Positions 50,166-59,847 of a DNA stretch of 63,159 bases are shown here, piece after piece. A program made the translations under genes and the position numbers. Numbering within the stretch: the stretch's first letter is position 1; each line of letters starts with the position of its first letter. Below the pieces are notes generated by a model that did no database searches, was not told the origin of the DNA, and saw nothing but the letters and a program-made list of their open reading frames with translations. This stretch comes from an uncultured Prevotellaceae bacterium (GTDB lineage Bacteria; Bacteroidota; Bacteroidia; Bacteroidales; Bacteroidaceae), in contig CACYYG010000031.1 in assembly GCA_902778535.1 (NCBI GenBank), positions 1 to 63,159 of the forward strand, read 5' to 3'.

Positions 50166-50247
50166 TACCCAGAGCCGGGGTCGAACCGGCACGGGTTGCC
50201 CCACTGGTGTTTGAGACCAGCGCGTCTACCGATTCCGCCATCTGGGC
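50166..50247 (-). tRNA. tRNA-Leu (CAA)
   Basis: An 82-nt class II tRNA with acceptor GCCCAGA/TCTGGGT, anticodon stem-loop CTGGT-CTCAAAC-ACCAG (CAA) and a short variable arm. Confidence 0.95.
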
Positions 50248-50288
50248 CTCTGTCAAGAATCAGAGAGGAAAAATTCGCCCCCTTTCCT

Positions 50289-50364
50289 TGGTCGGGATGA
50301 GGCGACTCGAACGCCCGACCCCTACGTCCCGAACGTAGTGCGCTACCAACTGCGCTACATCCCG
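50289..50364 (-). tRNA. tRNA-Pro (CGG)
   Basis: Acceptor CGGGATG/CATCCCG, anticodon arm CTACG-TTCGGGA-CGTAG (CGG), T-arm GTCGGGCGTTCGAGTCGCC. The CCA end appears to be encoded at 50291-50289. Confidence 0.95.
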
Positions 50365-50370
50365 CCGGTG

Positions 50371-50443
50371 TGATCCGCTTGGGGTTCGAACCCAAGACAC
50401 CCGCCTTAAAAGGGCGGTGCTCTACCTACTGAGCTAGCGGATC
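50371..50443 (-). tRNA. tRNA-Lys (UUU)
   Basis: Acceptor GATCCGC/GCGGATC, D-arm TAGCTCAGTAGGTAGAGC, anticodon loop CTTTTAA (UUU). First gene of the three-tRNA transcript. Confidence 0.95.
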
Positions 50444-50492
50444 TACCGAATGTTTTTCTTGAAATCGCAGACGATTTCTCGAAAATCGGCTG

Positions 50493-50500
50493 CAAAGGTA
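50493..50500 (-). promoter_or_regulatory. -7 element of the tRNA cluster
   Basis: TACCTTTG on the minus strand, about 50 bp upstream of tRNA-Lys. Confidence 0.6.
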
Positions 50501-50541
50501 CAACGTTTTTTTGATTCAGCCAAATATTTGGCAGTTTTTTT

Positions 50542-51765
50542 TCATTCGTGCATGTGCCAGATGGCTTTCACCTTGCGCGTGATGGCTATATAGTTGATGA
50601 CGCTGACGAGCAGCAGGATGGCGAGGCCGACGAGCAGGGTGGGCACAAAGGCGGAGGCTTCGAAATTGGCGTAGAGCTCGCCGAAGAGCGGCAGATACCA
50701 CCCTCGGATGAGGACGACGGCTATCAAGGCGCCGATGAGCACGATGACGTTCAGGACGATGGTGAGCAGGTGGAAGGGCCGCGCCACGCTGCCCGGTGTA
50801 TAGCCTATGAGCAGCAGGTTGTCAATCTTCCCGGTGTGTTTCTGCAGCAGCAGGAAGATGCTGAGCAGCAGTACGTAGAAGGCGAGGATGGAGATGATGA
50901 GGCCGACGCCGAGCACCACGGTGGTGATCATCTTCATGAGGCTGGCAGCCCGCGAGGCATCGGTGTCGGCAGCCTCGGTGTCGTAGCCTTTCTGCTCTAA
51001 ATATTCGGCAATGCGCTCGTCGGCAGGGTTGGCCACGTTGACGATGAGGCGCGAGGGCTGCGGCTCCACGCCGGGTGCCAGCTGGCGGTTCATGTCTTCC
51101 ATGAAAGCCAGCGGCACGAGGATGGTGTTCAGCCTTCGCGAAAAGCCCACCACGTGGCCTGTCTTCAGCTGCACATTGTTCGTTCTCGGCCCCGTTTGCG
51201 CTCCTGTCAACCTCAGATTGATGGTGATGGCGCCGACAAGGTCCTCGGAGACGGTGGGCAGGCCCTGACTGCTGGCGAAGCCGAAGTTGTAGAGGTTGAG
51301 ATAGGTGCGCGGCAGGATGATGGGCACGTCATAGCTGTCGGGGTCGTAGTGCCACTGCTTCAGGTCAACATCGAGGAACTTGTCATCGACAGCTTCGAAG
51401 AACATGTCGGTGGAGAACTGTACGGGCAGGCTGCCGCCGCCGATGGTGGCGAAGACGCTGAAGAGGGCAGGCGTGTAGCGTCCCATCTTCTGCACGAAGG
51501 GCTGTTCCCCGATGTCTTCAATCTCCTTGTCGGTGAAGGCTGTAGAGGCGCCGGTGAGCGTTCCCACGGTGCTGACGCGCTTGGTGATGACGATATGCCC
51601 CGGGCGCATGAAACTATCGTTGCCCGTGAGCAGTGGCTGAAGGTCGCTGAAGAACTGTACGGCGGTGAGCACGATGGCCATGCCGCAGAGGTTGGCGAGC
51701 ACGAAGCCCGCCAACTGCCACGCATTGATGTGGCGCCGCAGCAGTTTGTTTACCAGACGGTTCAA
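50542..51765 (-). CDS. FtsX-like ABC transporter permease
   Basis: A 407-residue membrane protein with an N-terminal transmembrane helix (about 17-37, WQLAGFVLANLCGMAIVLTAV), a large extracytoplasmic region (about 40-270), and three C-terminal helices (LGVGLIISILAFYVLLLSIFLLL, LTIVLNVIVLIGALIAVVLI, FVPTLLVGLAILLLVSVINYIAI). This is the MacB/FtsX permease topology. No ATP-binding partner is adjacent in the window. It follows a DUF4836 lipoprotein gene by 22 bp on the same strand, so they may act together at the envelope. Confidence 0.8.
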   Translation of the reverse strand: MNRLVNKLLRRHINAWQLAGFVLANLCGMAIVLTAVQFFSDLQPLLTGNDSFMRPGHIVITKRVSTVGTLTGASTAFTDKEIEDIGEQPFVQKMGRYTPALFSVFATIGGGSLPVQFSTDMFFEAVDDKFLDVDLKQWHYDPDSYDVPIILPRTYLNLYNFGFASSQGLPTVSEDLVGAITINLRLTGAQTGPRTNNVQLKTGHVVGFSRRLNTILVPLAFMEDMNRQLAPGVEPQPSRLIVNVANPADERIAEYLEQKGYDTEAADTDASRAASLMKMITTVVLGVGLIISILAFYVLLLSIFLLLQKHTGKIDNLLLIGYTPGSVARPFHLLTIVLNVIVLIGALIAVVLIRGWYLPLFGELYANFEASAFVPTLLVGLAILLLVSVINYIAITRKVKAIWHMHE

Positions 51766-51787
51766 GTCGGGGAAATAAGTATTGCTA

Positions 51788-53347
51788 TTACCTGGAGTTA
51801 CGCTTCACGTAGTCGATGATGGCTACGATGGGGCTCTTGTCCTTTTTCTTCGTTGCGATGCGCATAATGCCTTTCGTGGGTGACTCCAGGTAGATTTCTA
51901 CGTAGTCGATGATTTTCCCTACGGCTTCTCCAACCCTTTCCATCTGGCGGTCGGCAGATCCGACGGCCGTTCCCAGCAGTTCGCCCGAGGCGTAGATGAA
52001 GTAGCCGATGCCCTTGACGTCGGTAAAGGGCTTGCGCTGTTTGGTAAACGGCTCGTCATCGCTGTTGAGCAGCAAGTAAGTCTGTCCGTTCTTCCATCCT
52101 GCCTGCATGAACTTGGTGGGTGTCATCACCCAGTCGGCGATGCTGTCGTTGTAGTCGTAGTCATAGTCGATGGGGATGCGGTATTCGTTGTCGCCCGTGC
52201 TGACGATGCCGCGCTCTTCCATGCTCTCACTGTCGCCGACTACTTTTTCGACTAGGCTGTTGTTGCGTGTGCCCACATAGGCGTTCACCTGCACATCATC
52301 GCCTTTTTCCCAGTTGACGGCCACCATAGCCTCACCTGTGAGTGCGTCAAATACCGGCTTCAGCTCGTCCAGCTCTTCCAAGTCTCTGCTGCCTGCTCCT
52401 GTGGCCTGAGCTAACTTCTTGATATATCTGAAGAAGGCTTTGGGGTTGACGTTGATGATGGCCAGTGCACCGTCAGCACGGGCATATTGTGCCTGGCTCT
52501 CCTCGATGTCGCGGTATTCAACGCTCTTTATATATTTCTCCCATCCTTCCGACATGGGCAGGGCCTCACACTCCATCAGGATTTCGCCTTTGTTGATGAC
52601 CACGTTAGCGATGGTGGCAATATCCTTCAGGTCACAGTCGTCGGGCAGCTGGTCGGCCATCTCGTCGTGGAGAGGTATGTTTTCTAAGGCCGAACCGAAG
52701 AAGCCCACCTGCAGCAGGCCGTTGCGGTCACACATCTGTTGGAAGGCATCGTTGCCCTCGATGTTGTTGTTGCCTGCAGCGCGGTCGAGCAGTGCTTCAA
52801 TGGTGGCATCCACATCGGGCTTCCAGTCATCGTCCTTCTCCACGGGGCCGACAAAGAACCAGTTGTCATTGAAGATAAAGGCTGCATTGCGGTCAATCAT
52901 TACATACTGGACGCCGCCGTTCCCATATTCCTCCAGGGCGAAGTCGTCGTCCATGTCTTCCAGCATCTTCAGTGCGTCTTCGAGATTGCTCTTGCTGTCC
53001 ACGCATCCCACGAAGCCGCCTTCCGCGTCGCCGCCATTCTCAGTAGGGGCGAAATAAGCGAAGACAGGCTCGGTGAAGTCGATGCCCGACGAGGTGGGGT
53101 CGTCGACGATTTCCAACAGTTTCTCGCGCACTTCCTTGTCGAGGCCCATGCCTTTGATGAGTTTCTCCACGTCGTCTTTCACGGAGGTGTCGTCGCCCTT
53201 CATTCCTGTGCTTTCCATAGCTTTCATCATGTCCAGGCGAAGCACGACGATGGCATTGTCGGGAATGAGGCTTGAGCCCTGTTTCTTACTGCACGATGCC
53301 AGCAGCACAGCCAGCATCAAAGTCATTGCAAATGTTAGTTTTTTCAT
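51788..53347 (-). CDS. DUF4836 family lipoprotein
   Basis: A 519-residue lipoprotein (MKKLTFAMTLMLAVLLASC, lipobox LASC) beginning SLIPDNAIVVLRLDMMKAME, as in DUF4836 proteins of Bacteroidales. It is highly acidic with no recognisable catalytic motif. Probably periplasm-facing; function unknown. Upstream of and co-oriented with the FtsX-like permease gene. Confidence 0.82.
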   Translation of the reverse strand: MKKLTFAMTLMLAVLLASCSKKQGSSLIPDNAIVVLRLDMMKAMESTGMKGDDTSVKDDVEKLIKGMGLDKEVREKLLEIVDDPTSSGIDFTEPVFAYFAPTENGGDAEGGFVGCVDSKSNLEDALKMLEDMDDDFALEEYGNGGVQYVMIDRNAAFIFNDNWFFVGPVEKDDDWKPDVDATIEALLDRAAGNNNIEGNDAFQQMCDRNGLLQVGFFGSALENIPLHDEMADQLPDDCDLKDIATIANVVINKGEILMECEALPMSEGWEKYIKSVEYRDIEESQAQYARADGALAIINVNPKAFFRYIKKLAQATGAGSRDLEELDELKPVFDALTGEAMVAVNWEKGDDVQVNAYVGTRNNSLVEKVVGDSESMEERGIVSTGDNEYRIPIDYDYDYNDSIADWVMTPTKFMQAGWKNGQTYLLLNSDDEPFTKQRKPFTDVKGIGYFIYASGELLGTAVGSADRQMERVGEAVGKIIDYVEIYLESPTKGIMRIATKKKDKSPIVAIIDYVKRNSR

Positions 53348-53410
53348 ATTTTCTCTATAACTTTTAATATTGTATAAAAATGCTTGCTTCTTCTATAGGA
53401 ATTCTTTCCA

Positions 53411-54517
53411 TCAAGTGGAAGAATCCGGGGTTGGGCTTGTGTCTTCCTCCTCGCGTGTCACATAGCGCTGGTAGTAGGCCATGAGCAGGGTGGTGAGCGG
53501 CAGGGCGATAATCAGGCCGATGAAGCCCAGCAGTGCACCCCACACCGACAGCGAGAGCAGGAGGATGGCGGGGTTGAGGCCCATCGCGTGGCCCATCACC
53601 TTCGGCGTGACAATCATATCGATGATGACCTGCACAATGGCGAAGACAGCCAGCGCCGAGAGCAGGATGATCCAGAAGTTCTGGCCTGTGTCGGCAGCCT
53701 TCATCAGCGACAGCATCACCGTGGGCAGCAGGGCCAGCGTGTGCAGATAGGGTACAAGGTCCATGATGCCGATGAGGATGCCCAAGCCGATGGCCATCGG
53801 AAAGTCGATGATGGTAAAGCCGATGCAGAAGAGGATGCCCATGATGAGGGCTACGGTTCCCTGACCACGAATGTAGTTGTTCAGCTCGCGCTCAGCATCG
53901 CTGGCCAGCTCCGTCCAGAAGGGGCGGCTCCTCTTGGGGAATATCTTGATCCACGCCTTTGTCAGGTATTCATAGTCCTTGAGGATGAAGAACATGTAGA
54001 GCAGGGCAATGAGCGAGCCCACAATGCTAATGATGATGTTGGCCGTCTTGCCTAACACACGGAACATGTTAGGGATGGCATCCCTCAGGCCTTGCGAAAA
54101 CTCAGGACTTTTCAGGAAGCGCTCAATGCCTTCACGGTTGTTCTCCGTCCATTGGCGGATGGCCTCAGGAATGCTGTCGATGTTCGCAGCCCGCTGGATG
54201 TAGTTCGTCACCAGATGGCCCAGCTTCGCAAATTGGTCAATCATCGGCGGGATGATGAGCCACAGCACGAAACTCATCAGCGAAGCCACCACAACCAAGG
54301 TAATGATAATGCTGAGGACGCGACTACCTACACGCACTTTATACTGTACAAACTTCACGATGGGGAAGAGCAGATAGGCCATCAGCCAGCCTACGGCGAA
54401 AGGCAGCAGCACTCTGCTCAGATAGCTCAGTAGCAAGAAGATGCCCACTACCAGCAGACCGTAGCCCAGCCAGCGCACAAACTTGTCAAACGTAATTTCC
54501 TTGTCGTATGTCAGCAT
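53411..54517 (-). CDS. AI-2E family transporter
   Basis: A 368-residue polytopic membrane protein of the AI-2E/TqsA-PerM family, with hydrophobic pairs at the N-terminus ([36 protein letters not shown]), a soluble loop (about 85-150), and C-terminal helices with the conserved [26 protein letters not shown] and [30 protein letters not shown] segments. Members export AI-2 or exchange Na/H; the substrate cannot be told here. It lies 22 bp downstream of the thymidine kinase gene. Confidence 0.9.
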   Translation of the reverse strand: MLTYDKEITFDKFVRWLGYGLLVVGIFLLLSYLSRVLLPFAVGWLMAYLLFPIVKFVQYKVRVGSRVLSIIITLVVVASLMSFVLWLIIPPMIDQFAKLGHLVTNYIQRAANIDSIPEAIRQWTENNREGIERFLKSPEFSQGLRDAIPNMFRVLGKTANIIISIVGSLIALLYMFFILKDYEYLTKAWIKIFPKRSRPFWTELASDAERELNNYIRGQGTVALIMGILFCIGFTIIDFPMAIGLGILIGIMDLVPYLHTLALLPTVMLSLMKAADTGQNFWIILLSALAVFAIVQVIIDMIVTPKVMGHAMGLNPAILLLSLSVWGALLGFIGLIIALPLTTLLMAYYQRYVTREEEDTSPTPDSST

Positions 54518-54539
54518 AACTCTTCCTGCTTCTCACCTC

Positions 54540-55121
54540 TCACTTCTCAGCTCTCACTTCCTTCTGGTAGCACTCACGGCAAAGAGGCTCATATTCCTGC
54601 GTCTCGCCCAAAAGCACACGCTTTTCAGACGACACTTTACGATGGCTGACATAGGCCAGCGAGCCACAGCGCACACAGATGGCGTGCACCTTCGTCACGT
54701 CGTCAGCAATGGCACAGAGTGCTGGCATGGGGCCGAATGGCACGCCGCGGAAGTCCATATCCAGTCCGGCCACGATGACGCGCACGCCGCGATTGGCCAG
54801 CTCGTTGCACACGTCGACGATGCCCTGGTCGAAGAACTGCGCCTCGTCGATGCCCACCACGTCGATGTCGTTGGCCAGCAAGAGGATGCTTGCCGACGAG
54901 TCGATGGGCGTCGACTGGATGTGCTTCTGGTCGTGGCTCACCACGTCCTCTTCCGAGTAGCGCACGTCGATGGACGGCTTGAAGATTTCCACCCGCTGAC
55001 GTGCGAACTGCGCACGCCGCATGCGGCGTATCAGCTCCTCAGTCTTGCCCGAAAACATCGAGCCGCACACCACCTCGATTCTGCCGGGACGATGCGCTTC
55101 ACCTGTCGTATTGTCTCTCAT
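54540..55121 (-). CDS. tdk: Thymidine kinase
   Basis: A 193-residue type II thymidine kinase in pyrimidine salvage. Walker A is [12 protein letters not shown] (residues 21-32), the Walker B/active-site segment is GIDEAQFFD, and a zinc site is formed by CVRCG and CRECY. The gene start (55121) begins 7 bases after a TAATTTTG promoter element, so the mRNA should be almost leaderless. Divergent from parE. Confidence 0.95.
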   Translation of the reverse strand: MRDNTTGEAHRPGRIEVVCGSMFSGKTEELIRRMRRAQFARQRVEIFKPSIDVRYSEEDVVSHDQKHIQSTPIDSSASILLLANDIDVVGIDEAQFFDQGIVDVCNELANRGVRVIVAGLDMDFRGVPFGPMPALCAIADDVTKVHAICVRCGSLAYVSHRKVSSEKRVLLGETQEYEPLCRECYQKEVRAEK

Positions 55122-55128
55122 TTGCGTG

Positions 55129-55136
55129 CAAAATTA
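55129..55136 (-). promoter_or_regulatory. -7 element of tdk
   Basis: TAATTTTG on the minus strand, 7 bases from the tdk ATG. Confidence 0.5.
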
Positions 55137-55179
55137 GAAATATTTTTCGAATTACTTGCGTTTTCTCACGAAAAAATGC

Positions 55180-55187
55180 TAATTTTG
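55180..55187 (+). promoter_or_regulatory. -7 element of parE
   Basis: TAATTTTG; 3 bases from an ATG at 55191 and 30 bases from the ATG at 55218. The distance favours 55218 as translation start. Only 43 bp from the divergent tdk element. Confidence 0.55.
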
Positions 55188-55217
55188 CCGATGAAACCGA
55201 AAAAGACCTTAAAACGA

Positions 55218-57251
55218 ATGGCAGAAGAAGACAACAGCCTCATCTTTGGAGCAGACGGCGGCACGGCGCCGATGGCAGACTACAACGACGACAACATACG
55301 CACCCTGACAGGCATAGAGCACATCCGCCTGCGCCCTGGCATGTACATCGGCCGACTGGGCGACGGATCATTGGCTGAGGACGGCATCTATGTATTATTG
55401 AAAGAGGTCATCGACAACAGTATCGACGAGTTCAAGATGAAGTCTGGCGACAGAATCGAGGTGAACGTCGACGATCAGCTGTGTGTGTCGGTGCGCGACT
55501 ACGGCCGCGGCATCCCGCAGGGCAAGATGATTGAAGCCGTCAGCGTGCTGAACACCGGCGGCAAGTATGACTCGAAGGCATTCAAGAAGTCTATCGGCCT
55601 CAACGGTGTCGGCGTGAAGGCCGTCAATGCGCTGAGCAGCCATTTCGAGGTGCACAGCTACCGCGACGGACAGGTGCGCAAGGCTGCTTTCGAGCGTGGC
55701 AAGCTGGTGAGCGACGTCACCGAGCCTACAGAGGACGAGAACGGCACCTACATTTTCTTCGAGCCCGACGACACGCTGTTCCAGCACTACCAGTTCCACG
55801 ACGACATTGTGGAGACCATGCTGCGCAACTACACCTATCTGAATACTGGCCTGGCCATCATGTACAACGGCCGCCGCATTCTCTCGCGCCGCGGTCTGGA
55901 AGACTTGCTGAAAGACCGCATGAGCGCCGACGCCCTCTACCCCATCGTGCACCTGCAGGGCGAGGACATCGAGATTGCCTTCACCCACGCCAACCAGTAC
56001 GGCGAGGAATACTACAGCTTCGTCAACGGACAGCACACCACGCAGGGCGGCACCCACCAGAGCGCTTTCAAGGAACACATCGCGAAGACCATCAAGGAGT
56101 TTTTCCAGAAAAATTTCGAGTACGTCGACATACGCACCGGCATCGTTGCCGCCATCGCCCTCAACGTAGAGGAGCCGATGTTTGAGAGCCAGACGAAAAT
56201 CAAGTTGGGCTCGTTGACGATGGCACCCGTGCCTGCCACCATCGATGCCGACCATCCCATGCCCGTCTCTATCAATAAATACGTGGGCGACTTCATCAAG
56301 CAGGAGGTTGACAACTATCTGCACAAAAACCCCGACACCGCCGAGGTGATGCTGGGCAAGATTCAGGAGAGTGAGCGCGAGCGCAAGGCTATGGCTGGCG
56401 TGACGAAGCTGGCCCGTGAGCGTGCGAAGAAAGCCAACCTGCACAACCGCAAGCTGCGCGACTGCCGCATCCATTTCAGCGACGTGAAAAACGACCGCAA
56501 GGAGGAAAGCTGTATCTTCATTACCGAGGGCGATTCGGCCAGCGGCTCCATCACCAAGAGCCGCGACGTCAATACGCAGGCCGTGTTCTCGTTGAGGGGA
56601 AAGCCTCTCAACACGTTTGGCCTGACAAAGAAGGTGGTCTACGAGAACGAGGAGTTCAACCTGCTGCAGGCTGCCCTCGACATTGAGGACGGCCTCGACA
56701 CCCTGCGCTACAACAAAGTCATCGTGGCTACCGATGCCGATGTCGACGGCATGCACATCCGGCTCCTGATCATCACCTTCTTCCTGCAGTTCTTCCCTGA
56801 GCTCATCCGCAAGGGCCACGTCTACGTGCTGCAGACGCCGCTATTCCGCGTGCGCAACCGCCGCACAAAAATAAAGAAGAAGAGCGTGCTGGCCGAAGAG
56901 GACGAGCGGTTGGCGCAGCTTAAATCTCAAGCCTCAAATGTCAAATCTCAAACCAAGAGCGATTTCATTGTCCGCTACTGCTACAGCGAGGAAGAACGCG
57001 TGAAGGCCATCAGCGACCTCGGACCTGATCCTGAAATTACCCGTTTCAAAGGTCTCGGCGAGATCAGTCCTGAAGAATTTGCCGGTTTCATCGGTCCTGA
57101 GATGCGCTTGGAGCAAGTCACCCTGCACAAGACCGACCAGGTGCAGAAGCTTTTGGAATACTACATGGGCAAGAACACGATGGAGCGCCAATGCTTCATC
57201 ATCGACAACCTCGTCATCGAGGAAGACCGCCCCGAAGAAGAGGAAGAATAG
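55218..57251 (+). CDS. parE: DNA topoisomerase IV subunit B
   Basis: A 677-residue GHKL-ATPase/TOPRIM subunit that decatenates chromosomes with ParC. Motifs: [16 protein letters not shown], the ATP-binding Asn/Asp region [48 protein letters not shown] and [10 protein letters not shown]. The EGDSASG form and overall length are typical of Bacteroidetes ParE rather than GyrB. An in-frame insert at 56922-56954 (residues 569-579, repeated KSQ) is encoded by AAATCTCAA units like those before mreB. It sits in a loop before the conserved [10 protein letters not shown]. The long upstream open frame from 54483 is antisense to tdk and not part of the gene. Confidence 0.94.
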   Translation: MAEEDNSLIFGADGGTAPMADYNDDNIRTLTGIEHIRLRPGMYIGRLGDGSLAEDGIYVLLKEVIDNSIDEFKMKSGDRIEVNVDDQLCVSVRDYGRGIPQGKMIEAVSVLNTGGKYDSKAFKKSIGLNGVGVKAVNALSSHFEVHSYRDGQVRKAAFERGKLVSDVTEPTEDENGTYIFFEPDDTLFQHYQFHDDIVETMLRNYTYLNTGLAIMYNGRRILSRRGLEDLLKDRMSADALYPIVHLQGEDIEIAFTHANQYGEEYYSFVNGQHTTQGGTHQSAFKEHIAKTIKEFFQKNFEYVDIRTGIVAAIALNVEEPMFESQTKIKLGSLTMAPVPATIDADHPMPVSINKYVGDFIKQEVDNYLHKNPDTAEVMLGKIQESERERKAMAGVTKLARERAKKANLHNRKLRDCRIHFSDVKNDRKEESCIFITEGDSASGSITKSRDVNTQAVFSLRGKPLNTFGLTKKVVYENEEFNLLQAALDIEDGLDTLRYNKVIVATDADVDGMHIRLLIITFFLQFFPELIRKGHVYVLQTPLFRVRNRRTKIKKKSVLAEEDERLAQLKSQASNVKSQTKSDFIVRYCYSEEERVKAISDLGPDPEITRFKGLGEISPEEFAGFIGPEMRLEQVTLHKTDQVQKLLEYYMGKNTMERQCFIIDNLVIEEDRPEEEEE

Positions 57252-57267
57252 CCGGTTGCACTAAAAG

Positions 57268-57324
57268 GAGCGTATCGGAATACGGATATGGTGCCAAGCA
57301 CTTCTTCCACATTCCGACACGCTC
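57268..57324. terminator. Bidirectional terminator between parE and fucI
   Basis: GAGCGTATCGGAAT (57268-57281) pairs with ATTCCGACACGCTC (57311-57324), one mismatch. It serves two convergent genes. Confidence 0.7.
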
Positions 57325-57340
57325 TCTTTATGCTGTCTGA

Positions 57341-59182
57341 CTACTTGTAGACAGGCCCGAAATTCTGGCAGGCCCGGTAGTCGGCTCCCTCCTTGTCCAT
57401 TCCGAAAGCATTCCAGGCAGACGGACGGAAGATGTCTTCGTCCTTGATGTTATGCATCGAAACGGGTATGCGCAGCATGGCACACAGCGTGATGAGGTCG
57501 GCGCCGATGTGTCCGTAGGCGATGGCGCCGTGATTGGCCCCCCAGCAGTTCATGACGCTGTAGACATCCTTGAAACAGTCCTTCGTGGGGTCGAGGCGTG
57601 GCACGAACCACGTGGTGGGCCATGTGGGGTCGGTGCGCTTGTCGAGGATGTCGTGGGTCTTCGGGTCAAGTTCCACTGTCCAGCCCTCAGCCAACTGCAG
57701 CACAGGACCAAGTCCCTGCACCATATTCAGGCGCATCATCGTCATCGGCATACCGCCCTTGGTGACGAAGTGCGAGCTGTAGCCTCCGCCACGGAAGTAG
57801 TCGCGGTCGGCGGGCATCCAGTTGGTAGCTTTCAGACAGGCCTCCACATCGGCATCCGTCAGCTCCCAATGAGGCTTGATGGTGGGCTGGCCGTCCGCAT
57901 CGGTGGCAGCGCCGGTGGCATCGAGCGTAGTGGCGCCGCTGTTGATGAGGTGGATAAAGCCTCCGGCGGCAGCACCGCTCGGCGCTGTGCCTGCCACGCG
58001 TTTAACGGCTTCGGGGCTCCAGTAGGTACGGATGTCTGAGAACATCACTCCACGGTTGGTGAGCAGATGTCCGAAAAGCATTGAGATGCCGTTGAGGAAG
58101 TCGTTCTCGGTGGCCAGCGTATAAGCCTCACGCGGGCCGTTCCAGTCGAAGCTGGTGCACATCAGCGACTCGGGGAAGTCGAAGTTGGGCTTGTAGTCCG
58201 TCCACTGACGCTGTCCCTGCACGCCGGCAGCGATGGCGTTGTGGCCCAGTGCCTCTTCCTTGTAGCCCATTTCCAGCAGTCGGGGGTTGCCCGCCATCAG
58301 GTCGCGGATAATCATCATTGTCTTCACGGTGAATTCCCAGTCGGCGTCTTTCTCCTCACGGTTCTTTCCCTTGCCCTTGCCGTTGAAGGTGGTCATGAGT
58401 GCCGACTTTCCTCCTTCGGAGAGACTGAGGGGAACCGGACGGTCTTCATTGTAATCGTGGCCCTCCTGCGTCTTGCAGTATTTCTCGACCCATGCCATTG
58501 CTTTCTTGAACTCCTCGGGATCAAAGATATTGAAATCGACGCGACGCAGAATCTCGACAAGCGAGACGTACTCCGTCCTCATGCCAAGATACTGCTGCAG
58601 GAAGTCGGCGTTGACAATAGATCCGGCAATACCCATACAGGTGTTGCCCAGCGACAGGTAGCTCTTGCCACGCATCGTAGCCACCGCCTGTGCGGCTTTG
58701 GCGAAGCGCAGAATCTTCTCAGCCACATCGGCAGGAATAGTGTTGTCGTCGATGTCCTGCACGTCGTGACCGTAGATGCCGTAGGCGGGAAGCCCCTTCT
58801 GTGCATGGGCAGCAAGCACGGCGGCGAGATAGACGGCGCCCGGACGCTCGGTGCCGTTGAAGCCCCACACGGCTTTCGGATAATGCGGGTTCATGTCCAT
58901 CGTCTCACTGCCGTAGCACCAGCAAGAGGTGACAGTGATGGTTGAGCCGACGCCCTCGCGCCCGAACTTCTCGGCACAGGCAGCGCTCTCGGCCACGCGG
59001 CCGATGGTGCCGTCGGCAATGACGCACTCCACTGGTGAGCCGTCGCCGTTTCTCAGGTTACTCTCAATAAGGTTTTTCACCGCCTTGGCCAGACTCATGG
59101 TCTTCTCTTCAAGGCTCTCGCGGACGCCACCCTGACGGCCGTCGATAGTAGGCCTGATGCCTATCTTCGGGTAGTTTTTCAT
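57341..59182 (-). CDS. fucI: L-fucose isomerase
   Basis: A 613-residue ketol isomerase converting L-fucose to L-fuculose (also D-arabinose). It begins with [20 protein letters not shown]. Conserved stretches include [27 protein letters not shown] (active-site Glu region [14 protein letters not shown]) and [13 protein letters not shown] Lys/Gly-rich tract ([12 protein letters not shown], near 58355-58390) looks like a locally expanded loop. Other fucose genes (fucA, fucK, fucP) are not in the window. TAAGTTTG promoter element at 59218-59225. Confidence 0.95.
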   Translation of the reverse strand: MKNYPKIGIRPTIDGRQGGVRESLEEKTMSLAKAVKNLIESNLRNGDGSPVECVIADGTIGRVAESAACAEKFGREGVGSTITVTSCWCYGSETMDMNPHYPKAVWGFNGTERPGAVYLAAVLAAHAQKGLPAYGIYGHDVQDIDDNTIPADVAEKILRFAKAAQAVATMRGKSYLSLGNTCMGIAGSIVNADFLQQYLGMRTEYVSLVEILRRVDFNIFDPEEFKKAMAWVEKYCKTQEGHDYNEDRPVPLSLSEGGKSALMTTFNGKGKGKNREEKDADWEFTVKTMMIIRDLMAGNPRLLEMGYKEEALGHNAIAAGVQGQRQWTDYKPNFDFPESLMCTSFDWNGPREAYTLATENDFLNGISMLFGHLLTNRGVMFSDIRTYWSPEAVKRVAGTAPSGAAAGGFIHLINSGATTLDATGAATDADGQPTIKPHWELTDADVEACLKATNWMPADRDYFRGGGYSSHFVTKGGMPMTMMRLNMVQGLGPVLQLAEGWTVELDPKTHDILDKRTDPTWPTTWFVPRLDPTKDCFKDVYSVMNCWGANHGAIAYGHIGADLITLCAMLRIPVSMHNIKDEDIFRPSAWNAFGMDKEGADYRACQNFGPVYK

Positions 59183-59217
59183 GTAGTTTGTTTAATTAGT
59201 TAGTGTTTTTACGCCTG

Positions 59218-59225
59218 CAAACTTA
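59218..59225 (-). promoter_or_regulatory. -7 element of fucI
   Basis: TAAGTTTG on the minus strand, 35 bases upstream of the fucI ATG. Confidence 0.5.
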
Positions 59226-59629
59226 CACAAAAATATTGAATTACACAAAAGCTGGATAAAGAAAATGCTTTTCCCATAGAAGAATCAGTAGAATAATGAC
59301 TCGATGAGTGGGCTGAGAATGTTTGTCCTAAATCTACTTCTATTAGCTTCTCCAGCCTTCTCCATCAAAGCAGAAACTCAGACGTGCCGACCATGAAGTC
59401 CACGATATTGCCGATGGCAGATATGATGGGCGGATACAGAAATACCAGCAAGGGTTGTCGAGATTATTCTCCATCTTAAATAACATCAAGGAGGCAATTT
59501 TAGCCTCATTTTTGCCTCATAACGTCACCTCAACCCTCTTTCACCCTACCTTTTTGAACTTATCAGAACTTTACGATGCAAGTTTGACCTTTCTACTTCT
59601 CTTTTCGTCGACACTCTTCAATTTGCATT
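59226..59629. other. Intergenic spacer, no gene seen
   Basis: No convincing coding sequence; a short frame from 59455 has no recognisable motif. A weak hairpin GAGGCAA/TTGCCTC lies near 59491-59518. Base composition becomes AT-rich toward the right. Confidence 0.5.
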
Positions 59630-59740
59630 TGTGTCAACGCCATAGCGGTTCGTTCTCCCACCCATGGGGAAATCCCATTTGTCTCGTCACGGAGTTCGGG
59701 ATGGTCACGCTCGTCAGGCCGGAGCAGCCATTGTATTTGC
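59630..59740 (-). rRNA. Possible 5S rRNA-like sequence or degenerate copy
   Basis: Read on the minus strand, this interval holds CATCCCGAACTCCGT (59703-59689) and GGGTGGGAGAACGAACC (59663-59647), with a GGGATTTCCCC hairpin between them. These resemble loop C (CCATnCCGAAC) and loop E/helix V (GGGTGGGAGAGTA) of 5S rRNA, in the right order. The distance between them is about 16 nt shorter than in a normal 5S gene, and no 16S or 23S gene is near. It may be a truncated 5S pseudogene, a 5S-like RNA, or chance. Confidence 0.3.
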
Positions 59741-59847
59741 AAATTACTTTATATCAGCGATTTGTAAGTTAAACGGTAGAAAAGTGGTGACGTGAATTCT
59801 AAAAAGATTGAAAAAGATGAAGATTTAACGCATTTAACTTTTGTAAA

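Noticed and set aside
54483-55217. Long open frame running into parE from 54483
   Set aside because: It is antisense to tdk and the end of the AI-2E gene, lacks homology, and the parE promoter lies at 55180-55187. The gene starts at 55218.
57960-58000. APSGAAAGG peptide in FucI as a third coding copy of the palindromic element
   Set aside because: The codons lack the CCCCC/GGGGG runs and the segment aligns with ordinary fucose isomerases without an insertion. Coincidental.
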